Shown here: piece after piece, positions 18,437 through 26,414 of the stretch
How positions within the stretch are numbered: position 1 is the first letter of the stretch
Layout of the letters: each line of letters begins with the position of its first letter
NCBI RefSeq assembly: GCF_022662475.1
Contig: NZ_JAKNQQ010000003.1
Location: 248,001-312,000 of the forward strand
Length of the DNA: 64,000 nt
Source of the DNA: Sphingomonas sp. TREG-RG-20F-R18-01
GTDB taxonomy: Bacteria; Pseudomonadota; Alphaproteobacteria; Sphingomonadales; Sphingomonadaceae
Reading direction: 5' to 3'
Translations under genes and position numbers: made by a program
Notes under the pieces: model-generated
The model's input: only the letters and a program-made list of their open reading frames with translations
Told to the model about the DNA's origin: nothing
The model's database searches: none

Positions 18437-19648
18437 TCACCAATTGTACATCGTGCCATCTTCGAGCCGGTTTACGGGCAGATAAGCGCGCGCATAGGGG
18501 TACTCGGCGGCAAGCACTTCGTCGATCTCGACGCCAAGGCCAGGCTTGTCGCCCGGGTGCATCATCCCACGCTCGAAGCTGTAGGCGTGTGGGAAGACCG
18601 CATCGGTTTCCGGGGTGTGGCGCATATATTCCTGCACCCCGAAATTGGGCACCGACAGATCGAAGTGCAGCGCGGCCGCCATGCACACCGGCGACAGGTC
18701 GGTCGCGCCGTGGCAACCGGTGCGGATCTGGTAGAGGTCGGCCAGCGCCGCAATCCGACGCAAGTGCGTGATGCCGCCGGCATGGACGACGGTCGCGCGG
18801 ATATAGTCGATCAGCTGGTTCTCGATCAGGTGCTTGGCATCCCAGATCGAGTTGAAGATCTCGCCGACCGCGAGCGGGGTGGTGGTGTGCTGCCGGATCA
18901 GGCGGAACGCGTCCTGGTTCTCGGCGGGCGTCGCATCCTCTAGCCAGAACGGACGATAGGGCTCGAGATCCTTGCCGAGCCGCCCCGCTTCGATCGGCGT
19001 CAGCCGGTGATGAATGTCGTGCAGCAGGTGCACGTCCCAGCCCAGCGTCTCGCGCGCCGCCTTGAACAGCTCCGGCACGATGCGCAGATATTTCTCGGTC
19101 GACCACAAGTTCTCGGTCGGCAAATCGGCATCGGCGGGTTCGTAGAACATCTTGTCCTTCGACACGCCGTAGGTGGAGGGCAGTCCCGGCACGCCACATT
19201 GCAGGCGGATCGCCTTATACCCTTGTTGCTGGTAATCGCGCGCGACCGCTACGGTATCTTCGATCGAGACACCGTTGGCATGGCCGTAGACCATGACGCC
19301 ATCGCGGCTCGCGCCGCCCAGCAATTGATAGAGTGGGAGATTGGCGATCTTGCCCTTGATGTCCCACAAGGCAGTGTCGACCGCGGCGATTGCGCTCATC
19401 GTCACGGGGCCCCGCCGCCAATAGGCGCCCTTGTAGAGATACTGCCAGATATCCTCGATCCGATGCGCGTCCCGTCCGATCAGGAGCGGGACGACATGGT
19501 CGCGCAGATAGCTGGCGACGGACAGTTCCCGGCCGTTGAGCGTCGCATCGCCCAGGCCATAGACGCCGTCCTCGGTTTCGATCTTCAGCGTGACGAAATT
19601 GCGACCGGGGCAGGTGACGATCACCTTGGCATCGATAATCTTCGGCAT
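18437..19648 (-). CDS. manD: D-mannonate dehydratase, enolase superfamily
   Basis: A 403-aa enzyme that dehydrates D-mannonate to 2-keto-3-deoxy-D-gluconate in glucuronate catabolism. It aligns without gaps, offset by one, to the functional residues I recall for the Novosphingobium aromaticivorans enzyme. These are the Arg148/Tyr160 base dyad, the metal ligands Asp211, Glu237 and Glu263, and His213 as acid. The N-terminal capping domain begins '[20 protein letters not shown]', and the barrel ends 'DGTMYNW', a family terminus. Full conservation predicts the high-activity mannonate class, not the promiscuous gluconate class. GGAAAGA sits about 7 bases before the ATG. It is first of two genes with GH115, preceded by a possible short ORF. 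Confidence 0.95.
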   Translation of the reverse strand: MPKIIDAKVIVTCPGRNFVTLKIETEDGVYGLGDATLNGRELSVASYLRDHVVPLLIGRDAHRIEDIWQYLYKGAYWRRGPVTMSAIAAVDTALWDIKGKIANLPLYQLLGGASRDGVMVYGHANGVSIEDTVAVARDYQQQGYKAIRLQCGVPGLPSTYGVSKDKMFYEPADADLPTENLWSTEKYLRIVPELFKAARETLGWDVHLLHDIHHRLTPIEAGRLGKDLEPYRPFWLEDATPAENQDAFRLIRQHTTTPLAVGEIFNSIWDAKHLIENQLIDYIRATVVHAGGITHLRRIAALADLYQIRTGCHGATDLSPVCMAAALHFDLSVPNFGVQEYMRHTPETDAVFPHAYSFERGMMHPGDKPGLGVEIDEVLAAEYPYARAYLPVNRLEDGTMYNW

Positions 19649-19696
19649 GGGGTCTTTCCGTAAAGGCGGAGGGTGGAAGGGTGCGCGCGGTCGCGC

Positions 19697-19777
19697 TCAG
19701 ACGCGCGCGCGGATCGAGCGTGCGGCAGCGGTCTGGTCGCGGCATGGGTGCCCGCTGGCGATGGGGGTTCCGAGCAT
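19697..19777 (-). CDS. Candidate 26-aa leader peptide upstream of manD
   Basis: A 27-codon frame (ATG 19777 to TGA 19699-19697) lies in the manD leader. AGGAAGGA is 5 bases before its ATG, the best ribosome site in this neighbourhood. The peptide starts MLGTPIASGHPC and ends ARSIRARV. It is basic at its C-terminus and has one cysteine and no hydrophobic segment. It ends 48 bases before manD. It could be a regulatory leader peptide or a small conserved protein. I do not recognise a family, and short frames are common by chance in GC-rich DNA. Confidence 0.4.
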   Translation of the reverse strand: MLGTPIASGHPCRDQTAAARSIRARV

Positions 19778-19836
19778 GGTATCCTTCCTGCACGGCTCAG
19801 TTAGAGCCATCGGTCGCTCTGCGGCGCCCTTTTCAA

Positions 19837-19850
19837 CGATAGCGCTACCA
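19837..19850. promoter_or_regulatory. XylR/LacI-type operator in the manD-GH67 divergent promoter
   Basis: CGATAGCGCTACCA contains the perfect dyad core TAGCGCTA with a further ACCA half on one side. As I recall, the Caulobacter XylR (LacI family) operator is TGTTAGCGCTACCA, which differs only in the left outer arm. The site overlaps the predicted -10 of the manD promoter and lies in the shared region upstream of the GH67 gene, so one repressor could control both directions. Confidence 0.6.
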
Positions 19851-19876
19851 TGCTAGGTGCCGGACCTGCTTGTCAA
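19848..19876 (-). promoter_or_regulatory. Predicted manD-GH115 promoter
   Basis: On the minus strand TTGACA (19876-19871), a perfect -35, is followed after 17 bases by GCATGG, a poor -10 that runs directly into the TAGCGCTA operator. This arrangement recurs at 23029-23070. A repressor bound to the dyad would block polymerase. Confidence 0.5.
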
Positions 19877-19880
19877 CGAC

Positions 19881-19889
19881 TTGTGTCAG
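19881..19889 (-). promoter_or_regulatory. Possible GntR-regulator site (CTGACACAA), copy 1
   Basis: Minus-strand CTGACACAA lies just upstream of the manD -35. The same nine bases occur on the plus strand at 23006-23014, in the divergent region between the GntR regulator and the TonB receptor. The shared word may be part of the regulator's operator. There is no clear dyad, so this is a suggestion from co-occurrence only. Confidence 0.3.
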
Positions 19890-19938
19890 ATAGGTGGAGA
19901 CGGCGCCGTAACGAGCGCCGCGGTAGGAGAGAGTCCCG

Positions 19939-22092
19939 ATGAAAGCCGCCCGTCGAATCCTGTCGTTGCTTCTGCTGTGTTCGAGCCCGGTCGCGACTCC
20001 GGCTCATGCCGAGGACGGGTACGATCTGTGGCTGCGCTACCGACCGTTGGCAGGTCCGGCGAAGGCGAACACCGTCGCGCATGCCATGGTGATCGTTGCG
20101 CCAGGGCGTTCGCCGACGATTGCCGCGGCCGTCGCCGAGCTGCAGCGTGGCTTTGGCGGCATGACGGGCCATCGCGTTGACCGGGCCGCCGTCACTGCGA
20201 GCGGCGCGATCATCCTGGCAAACCCCGTCCAGGCGCGCGCGCTGGGCCTCGACGCTGCGGCGCTCGGCGACCTCGGCAGCGAAGGCTACTGGCTCCATAC
20301 GACAACCTTGCAAGGAAAGCGCGTCGTAGCGATCCTCGCCAATACCGACGTCGGCCTGCTTTATGGCAGCTTTCGCCTGCTCGAGCTGGCCGAACAGGGC
20401 GCGTCGCTGTCCGGGATCGACCTGCGCACTGCGCCCAAGCTGCAATTGCGCATCCTCGATCATTGGGACAATCTGGATCGTAACGTAGAGCGAGGCTATG
20501 CGGGGCAATCGATCTGGGACTGGTGGACGCTGCCCGATTATACGGGGCCGCGCTACACCGACTATGCCCGTGCCAACGCCTCGATCGGCATCAACGGCGT
20601 GGTGCTCAACAACGTCAACGCGGTGAAGGAAAGCCTTACCGCGCGCTACATCGCCAAGGCGGCGGCGCTCGCCGACGTGTTCCGGCCGTACGGTATCAAA
20701 GTGTATCTCTCCGCGCGTTTCTCGGCGCCGATCGAACTGGGCGGGCTCAAGACGGCCGATCCGCTCGATCCTGCCGTCAAGGCATGGTGGGCGGCCAAGG
20801 CCGACGAAATCTATCGCGCGATCCCCGATTTCGGCGGATTTCTGGTCAAGGCGAATTCGGAAGGCCAGCCCGGGCCGCAGGATTATCATCGCAGCCACGC
20901 TGACGGGGCAAACGTGCTCGCGGATGCTGTCCGCCCCCACGGCGGCATCGTGATGTACCGCGCGTTCGTCTATAGCGAGAAGAACGTGACGGACCGGGCC
21001 CGCCAGGCCTATGACGACTTCAAGCCGCTCGACGGACGCTTTGCCGACAACGTGATCGTCCAAGTCAAGAACGGCGCGATCGACTTCCAGCCACGCGAAC
21101 CCTTCCACCCGCTGTTCGGGGCGATGCCCAAGACGCCGCTGATGATGGAGTTCCAGATTACCAAGGAATATCTGGGGCAAGCGACGCACCTCGCTTATCT
21201 CGGGCCGCTGTTCCAGGAAACGCTGGAAAGCGATACTCTGGCGCACGGTCCTGGGTCGACCGTGGCGCGGGTGCTTGAGGGCAAGGTCGATCGCTATCGG
21301 CTCACCGGCATGGCCGGGGTCGCCAATATCGGTGTCGATCGGGATTGGTCCGGGTCGACCTTCAACCAGGCGAACTGGTTCGCTTTCGGTCGCTTCGCCT
21401 GGGATCCGGACGGCGACGCCAGAGCGATCGCCGATGAATGGGCGCGGATGACCTTTACCCCCGATCCGCGCTTCGTCACGCCGACCGTCGCGATGATGAT
21501 GACTTCGCGCGAAGCGGTGGTGGATTACATGACGCCGCTGGGCCTCGCCCACCAGATGGCGACCGGACATCACTATGGGCCAGGCCCATGGGTCAGCGAC
21601 TTGGCGCGGCCGGAATGGAACCCGGTCTATTACGCGCGGGCCGACGCCAACGGCATCGGCTTTGATCGCACGGCCAGCGGCAGCGATGCGGTCGCGCAAT
21701 ACGCGCCGCGGCTTTCAAGGCAGCTCGACGATCCGAACACCACGCCCGAGCGCGATATCCTGTGGTTCCATCATCTGGGGTGGGACCGACGGATGGCGTC
21801 AGGCCGCTCGCTGTGGGACGAACTGGTCATGCATTATGATCGCGGGGTTGCCAGCGTCGGCGCGATGCAGCGGTCGTGGGACGCGCTGGCGCCGTATGTC
21901 GATACCGAGCGCTTCGCCAAGTCACGCGCGTTCCTGGCGACTCAGCGGCGCGAGGCGATATGGTGGCGCGATGCGAACATCGCGTGGTTCCAGTCGCTCA
22001 ACCACCGCCCGCTGCCCGCGGGATCGCCGGCGCCCGCGCATCCGCTGGCATATTATCGCGCGATCGAGACGCCGTTCGCGCCAGGACACTGA
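19939..22092 (+). CDS. aguA: GH67 alpha-glucuronidase, exported
   Basis: A 717-aa GH67 enzyme that hydrolyses the alpha-1,2 bond between (4-O-methyl)-glucuronic acid and the terminal xylose of short xylo-oligosaccharides. A signal peptide (about 1-24, ending AHAE) predicts a periplasmic or membrane-associated form, as in Cellvibrio and unlike the cytoplasmic Geobacillus enzyme. The signatures are 'LRILDHWDNLDRNVERGYAG', 'FLVKANSEGQPGPQDY' (Glu308, probable acid), 'VKNGAIDFQPREPFHPLFG' (Asp382) and 'MEFQITKEYLGQ' (Glu410, 28 residues after Asp382 as in characterised family members). AGGAGAG lies 8 bases before the ATG. It is transcribed divergently from manD/GH115 over the shared operator. Confidence 0.95.
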   Translation: MKAARRILSLLLLCSSPVATPAHAEDGYDLWLRYRPLAGPAKANTVAHAMVIVAPGRSPTIAAAVAELQRGFGGMTGHRVDRAAVTASGAIILANPVQARALGLDAAALGDLGSEGYWLHTTTLQGKRVVAILANTDVGLLYGSFRLLELAEQGASLSGIDLRTAPKLQLRILDHWDNLDRNVERGYAGQSIWDWWTLPDYTGPRYTDYARANASIGINGVVLNNVNAVKESLTARYIAKAAALADVFRPYGIKVYLSARFSAPIELGGLKTADPLDPAVKAWWAAKADEIYRAIPDFGGFLVKANSEGQPGPQDYHRSHADGANVLADAVRPHGGIVMYRAFVYSEKNVTDRARQAYDDFKPLDGRFADNVIVQVKNGAIDFQPREPFHPLFGAMPKTPLMMEFQITKEYLGQATHLAYLGPLFQETLESDTLAHGPGSTVARVLEGKVDRYRLTGMAGVANIGVDRDWSGSTFNQANWFAFGRFAWDPDGDARAIADEWARMTFTPDPRFVTPTVAMMMTSREAVVDYMTPLGLAHQMATGHHYGPGPWVSDLARPEWNPVYYARADANGIGFDRTASGSDAVAQYAPRLSRQLDDPNTTPERDILWFHHLGWDRRMASGRSLWDELVMHYDRGVASVGAMQRSWDALAPYVDTERFAKSRAFLATQRREAIWWRDANIAWFQSLNHRPLPAGSPAPAHPLAYYRAIETPFAPGH

Positions 22093-22149
22093 CCCAGGGA
22101 CGAGATGGCGGGGCATCGGCCGCGGAGGGGCGGCGCGGAGGGCAGGGGG

Positions 22150-22887
22150 TTACAGCAAGCCGAACTTCTGGCGGCGGGCGGTAACCCGCGCGTCGAATTC
22201 GGCACTTTCCTGAACCTCGGTCGCCTCGACCAACGCGCTCAGAACCTTGTCCAGGTGCGATCGCATCGCCACCCGTGCGCGATCCGGGTCTCGGGCCGCG
22301 ATCGCTTCCAAGATCGCGAGATGTTCGTCGATGCGCGGCCCGACCCCGGCACGATGTGCCTTCTCGGACATGGCCTTTTCCTGCGGCGAACACAGTCGCG
22401 CCTGCCAGAGCGCCTCGACTGCGCCGGAAATGGCGCTGTTGCGCGTCGCCTTGGCGATGGCGACGTGAAACCGGTGATCGCACGATTCCGCCTTGGCGAC
22501 ATCGTCACCGGCGGCCACCAGACTGTCGAACAGCGCCCGAAGTTCGGCGACATCGTCGTCGTCCAGCCGTGCCGCCGCGATCGCGCACGCTTCCCCTTCG
22601 ATCGCGCGACGCGCCTCGAGCAGCTCGAACGGGCCCACGCCGATCGCGGAGAACTTGCCGCCCCGTGGTGTCTGCGCGGAGACATACACGCCGGACCCCA
22701 TTCTGATTTCGACCAACCCATCGACTTCCAGCGCGATCAACGCCTCCCGGATCGTCGGACGCGACACGTCGAACGCCTCCGAAAGCTCGCGCTCGGACGG
22801 CAGGCGCGTGCCGAGCGGATAATGACTGGCCAGGATCTGCGCGGCAATCTGCCGCGCGATCTGTGCGTAGAGGCGTACGGCTTTCAA
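22150..22887 (-). CDS. GntR-family regulator, FadR/UxuR type
   Basis: A regulator of about 245 aa. The N-terminal winged helix (about 1-70) reads 'LYAQIARQIAAQIL', 'GTRLPSERELSEAFDVSRPTIREALIALEVDGLVEIRMGSGVYV' in two pieces, the textbook GntR pattern. The C-terminal all-helical FCD effector domain contains 'DHRFHVAIAKATRN' and 'EHLAILEAIAARDPDRARVAM', with the Asp/His residues that bind a metal in this class. Its place beside glucuronidases and manD suggests a hexuronate intermediate as effector. I choose TTG 22887 because the family N-terminus starts there. The frame continues open to 23301, but that would cross the TonB receptor promoter and start. The ribosome site (GGGGGA) is close and imperfect, so the start is uncertain. 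Confidence 0.85.
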   Translation of the reverse strand: MKAVRLYAQIARQIAAQILASHYPLGTRLPSERELSEAFDVSRPTIREALIALEVDGLVEIRMGSGVYVSAQTPRGGKFSAIGVGPFELLEARRAIEGEACAIAAARLDDDDVAELRALFDSLVAAGDDVAKAESCDHRFHVAIAKATRNSAISGAVEALWQARLCSPQEKAMSEKAHRAGVGPRIDEHLAILEAIAARDPDRARVAMRSHLDKVLSALVEATEVQESAEFDARVTARRQKFGLL

Positions 22888-23005
22888 TGTCCCCCGATCT
22901 CTTTCTGGAGCCGATCCGTGGCGAACCCCCGCGCCGGACCCGCGACACGTCCGGTCCCGATATGCCGTATAGATACCGCGTGATGCAACCGTTTGACGGA
23001 CCGGC

Positions 23006-23014
23006 CTGACACAA
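23006..23014 (+). promoter_or_regulatory. Possible GntR-regulator site (CTGACACAA), copy 2
   Basis: This is the second copy of the nine-base word found at 19881-19889. It sits 15 bases upstream of the TonB receptor -35 (23029) and 120 bases before the regulator's own start on the other strand. That is a plausible place for autoregulation and co-regulation. Confidence 0.3.
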
Positions 23015-23028
23015 TTGCAAATCTCTGT

Positions 23029-23070
23029 TTGACAGATTTGGAAGTCTGGCGCATTTTGGTAGCGCAAACA
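23029..23070 (+). promoter_or_regulatory. TonB receptor promoter with XylR-type operator
   Basis: TTGACA (23029-23034) is followed by GCATTT at 16 bases spacing, then TGGTAGCGCAAACA (23057-23070). That last element is one base from TGGTAGCGCTAACA, the reverse complement of the Caulobacter xylose operator as I recall it. The order -35, GCAT, TGGTAGCGC is the same as in the manD promoter, which argues for common control. Confidence 0.6.
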
Positions 23071-23120
23071 TAGCGCTCGGGAAGCAAGGCGCGTGTTCAT
23101 TTGGGAAGGGGATATCTGAA

Positions 23121-26100
23121 ATGATACTGCTCGACGGTGCCGTGCGCTTGACGCGAGGTGCGCTTCTCGGCGCGACAATTCTCTCCGGGATTTGTGCTCA
23201 CGCCGCATCCGCGCAAACGACTCCGCTACCGCCGCTGGCGGCGACCCCGTCACCCGCCCCGGGCATCGGTCAGCCATCCGCTCCGTCCGCCAGCGCGGCA
23301 ACCGGCGATGCCGCTACCGCACCGGAGACCGCGCCGCTCGCAACCTCGGACGGGACGCCCGCCGGCGACATTGTCGTGACAGGCTATCGCAACAGCCTGG
23401 CGCTCTCGACCAACGCCAAGCGCGCGTCGACCGGCTTCACGGATTCAATATTCGCCGAGGACATCGGCAAGTTCCCCGACACCAACATTGCCGAATCGTT
23501 CAACCGCATTTCGGGCGTTACCATCACGCGGGACATCACCGGTGAAGGGACCAACGTCGCAATCCGCGGCCTCGGGTCCAACTTCACCAACGTCACGCTC
23601 AACGGTGCGCCGATCGCCGTCGCCTCGTCGGGCGCGACCGACGCGCAGGGCACCGATCGCTCGGTCGACCTAAGTTTCTTCCCGACCGACCTGTTCACCA
23701 AGCTGACGGTGAACAAGAGCTATACCGCCGACCTGCTCGAAGGCGGCGCGGCGGGCAACGTCGACCTGCGCTCGGCCCGGCCATTCGATCGCGCCAAGAA
23801 TTATCTCAGCTACAACGTGCAAGGGTCGCAACAGGGGGAAGCCAACCGCATCGGTGTGCGCGGTTCGCTGATCGGCAGCTGGCACAATGACACGATCGGC
23901 ATTTTGGCTGGCGTTTCGGGGCAACGCTCGTTTACCGATACGCGCGGGTTCGAGACGATCGGCTATACCAATCCGGCGCTGTCTGCGACGCAGTGTGGCG
24001 CAACGACCGGCTGCAACGCCACCGGCGGGGGCAATTGGACCATTCCGGGCGTCGTGCCAGTCGGCGCGGGTGCAGGCCTCGTAGCCGGGACCGTCGTCGA
24101 TCAGGCGTTTCTTCTCGCGCACAATCCCGGCGCGACGATCCAGCAGATCGACAATGCGCTGCTGCCGCGTCTTGGCCGCAAGTCCGACGAGCGCGGCTCG
24201 CGCGACCGTGTCAATGCGATCGTCAGCGCAGAATGGCGCCCGTCCGACACGTTGCATTTCTACGTCGATGGCCTTTACGGCTACAAGCACAACGACCTGA
24301 TCCGCGAGGACATGGCGTGGATCGTGCGCAACAGCGCGGTCATTCCGCTCAACCTGACGTTCGACAAGAGCGATTGCAGCACGGGCTGCTCGGTGACCGG
24401 CGGGACCTTCGCCAACGCCCAGTTCTTCGACGAATTCCGGCCCTATATCGAGACTACCAAGCTGTTCAGCGTCAATCCGGGCGGTGAATGGGAAATCAGC
24501 GACAATCTGAAGTTCGAGGCACAGGGCAATTATTCCCGCTCGACCTTCCACCGCGAAAGCCCAACGGTGGGTGGCACGACCCCGCTCAGCGTTGGAACGA
24601 CGGTGGCGTACACCAATACCGGCAACGGCCCGGTGATCACCCCGAACATCGACCTCAACAATCCGGCGAACTTCGGCTGGAACGCCGGCTCGCGCGTCAA
24701 CATTCAGGACGAGCGGCGCGTCAACAAGACCAAGGGCGCGCGCGCCGATCTGACGTGGGGGGGCAGGGCGCTCAACCTGCGCGTCGGCGGCGCCTATGAC
24801 GATGTGTCCCGGCTGATCCAGGGTTTCGACAACAGCCAAGCGTGGCAGAATGCGGTTTGCGGCAACAACCCCAGCGTGTTTGTCGCCTCGCCCAATACCC
24901 AGCCCCCATGCGTCGGTCTCAACGCGCCGGGAGCCGCACCTGCCGGCTATCCGACGTATCCTGGCTACGGGACGGGTTCGACCGCCGGTATGACGGGCGC
25001 GGTGACCTACGGCGGCTCGCTCGTACCCAATAGCGCGTTTCCCAGCTATCTGATGCCAGGACCGGCCGGTTTCGTCACGGTCGACTTCCCGAAATTTGCC
25101 AATGCGACCAACTATCAATCGTTCCACGACAACGCGCCGGTCGTCGGCGCCGCGAACACCGGGGCAAGCGGCGGTTACATCCGCGAAGTGGTAAAGTCGG
25201 GCTTTGCGACGGTCAACGGCGCGCAGGAATTGGGCGGCAACACGTTGCGCTTCAACGCGGGTCTGCGTTTCGTCGACACGATCCAGACCATTTCGGGAAC
25301 GGTATCGCTGCCCGATCCGCGGAACGCCCCCGCCGGTGGCGGGTCGCTGCCCGATGGCAGCCGCTATCCGAACATTTCGACCAACGTCACGACCCGCAAC
25401 GAATATACCAACTGGCTGCCGGCCGCGACCTTCGCCTATGACCTTGGCGAGCATGCCGTCGTCCGCGTCGCGGGATCGCGTACGATGACCCGGCCAGATC
25501 CCTCGGCGCAGTTGCCCGGCGTCAACTTCGGTGCACCCTCGGCCGATCAGGCAACGATCGGCAACCCCGCGCTGAAGCCATACCTATCGACCAACCTCGA
25601 CCTCGGGTTCGAATATTATACCGGCCGTGAAGGCGTCATCAGCTTCAATGCCTTCCGCAAGTCGATCACCGGTTTCACCACCACGAACATCACGACGGTG
25701 CCTTTCACCTTCCTGGCGCAATATGGCATCACCTACGATACGCTGAACCCGACGCAACAGATCGCACTGAACTCGCGCGGCGGCCCGACCGCCGCGCAGG
25801 TCCAGCTTACCTCGCAGACCAATGTGCCCGACAAGCTGACGATCAATGGCCTGGAATTCCAGTGGGTCCAGCCGCTCGACTTCCTGACCCGGCATATCGG
25901 CGTCACCGGCTTCGGCTTCAACGCCAACGCGACCGTCGTCGATCAGACCAGCAAGGGCGCCGCCATCGCCTACGGGGTGGCACCCTTCACCTACAACATC
26001 ACCGCTTATTACGAGAAACATGGCGTGATGCTGCGCGTTTCGACGACGTCGCGCCGGGGCTCGCAGAACAGCGGTGCCGCGCAGAATGGTATCCCGGCCG

Positions 26101-26315
26101 CTGCGCTGTACGGTAACGACTACACCTCGTACGACTTCTCGTCGGCGTTCGATCTCGACAAGATCTTCGGGGTCGAGCACCTGCCGCAGCTGACGGTCAA
26201 CGTGTCGAACTTCACCGATGCGACGTTGCGGTCGTACTTCCAGTTCAGCAACGATACCTTCACCCAGTACAAGCCGGGCCGGCAGGTTCTGGTGGGGCTT
26301 CGCGGCAGCTTCTGA
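23121..26315 (+). CDS. TonB-dependent receptor, Caulobacter-type, probable xylo-oligosaccharide uptake
   Basis: A 1064-aa receptor. A signal peptide (about 1-31, ending ASAQ) is followed by a Pro/Ala-rich spacer and 'GDIVVTGYRNSLALSTNAKR'. It continues with the plug signature 'FAEDIGKFPDTNIAESFNRI', diagnostic of the carbohydrate-type TonB receptors expanded in Caulobacter and sphingomonads. The barrel ends 'FTQYKPGRQVLVGLRGSF' with a terminal Phe. GGAAGGGG is 9 bases before the ATG. The surrounding glucuronoxylan genes and the shared operator predict uptake of (glucurono)xylo-oligosaccharides. The substrate is inferred from context only. Confidence 0.93.
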   Translation: MILLDGAVRLTRGALLGATILSGICAHAASAQTTPLPPLAATPSPAPGIGQPSAPSASAATGDAATAPETAPLATSDGTPAGDIVVTGYRNSLALSTNAKRASTGFTDSIFAEDIGKFPDTNIAESFNRISGVTITRDITGEGTNVAIRGLGSNFTNVTLNGAPIAVASSGATDAQGTDRSVDLSFFPTDLFTKLTVNKSYTADLLEGGAAGNVDLRSARPFDRAKNYLSYNVQGSQQGEANRIGVRGSLIGSWHNDTIGILAGVSGQRSFTDTRGFETIGYTNPALSATQCGATTGCNATGGGNWTIPGVVPVGAGAGLVAGTVVDQAFLLAHNPGATIQQIDNALLPRLGRKSDERGSRDRVNAIVSAEWRPSDTLHFYVDGLYGYKHNDLIREDMAWIVRNSAVIPLNLTFDKSDCSTGCSVTGGTFANAQFFDEFRPYIETTKLFSVNPGGEWEISDNLKFEAQGNYSRSTFHRESPTVGGTTPLSVGTTVAYTNTGNGPVITPNIDLNNPANFGWNAGSRVNIQDERRVNKTKGARADLTWGGRALNLRVGGAYDDVSRLIQGFDNSQAWQNAVCGNNPSVFVASPNTQPPCVGLNAPGAAPAGYPTYPGYGTGSTAGMTGAVTYGGSLVPNSAFPSYLMPGPAGFVTVDFPKFANATNYQSFHDNAPVVGAANTGASGGYIREVVKSGFATVNGAQELGGNTLRFNAGLRFVDTIQTISGTVSLPDPRNAPAGGGSLPDGSRYPNISTNVTTRNEYTNWLPAATFAYDLGEHAVVRVAGSRTMTRPDPSAQLPGVNFGAPSADQATIGNPALKPYLSTNLDLGFEYYTGREGVISFNAFRKSITGFTTTNITTVPFTFLAQYGITYDTLNPTQQIALNSRGGPTAAQVQLTSQTNVPDKLTINGLEFQWVQPLDFLTRHIGVTGFGFNANATVVDQTSKGAAIAYGVAPFTYNITAYYEKHGVMLRVSTTSRRGSQNSGAAQNGIPAAALYGNDYTSYDFSSAFDLDKIFGVEHLPQLTVNVSNFTDATLRSYFQFSNDTFTQYKPGRQVLVGLRGSF

Positions 26316-26333
26316 TCCCTCCTCGGGCACCTC

Positions 26334-26369
26334 GGGCGGGAGCGGTTTGGCCGCTCCCGCCCTTTTTTT
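26334..26369 (+). terminator. Strong Rho-independent terminator
   Basis: A perfect 12-bp stem (26334-26345 with 26351-26362) and a TTTGG loop are followed by seven T. It ends the TonB receptor transcript, 18 bases after the stop, ahead of the convergent GH127/146 gene. It is the clearest terminator in the window. Confidence 0.95.
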
Positions 26370-26414
26370 GCCTACGCTATGTGCGCCCGGTAGCCTGCCA
26401 GCCCGACCCCGGCC

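Noticed and set aside
19873..21699. A 608-codon minus-strand frame opposite the GH67 gene
   Set aside because: Composition is that of reverse-strand translation of a high-GC gene, and it would cover the divergent promoter. No family features.
22888..23301. An N-terminal extension of the GntR regulator
   Set aside because: The extra 138 residues lie before the family start, are Arg/Ser-rich without a domain, and would overlap the TonB receptor promoter and first codons on the other strand.
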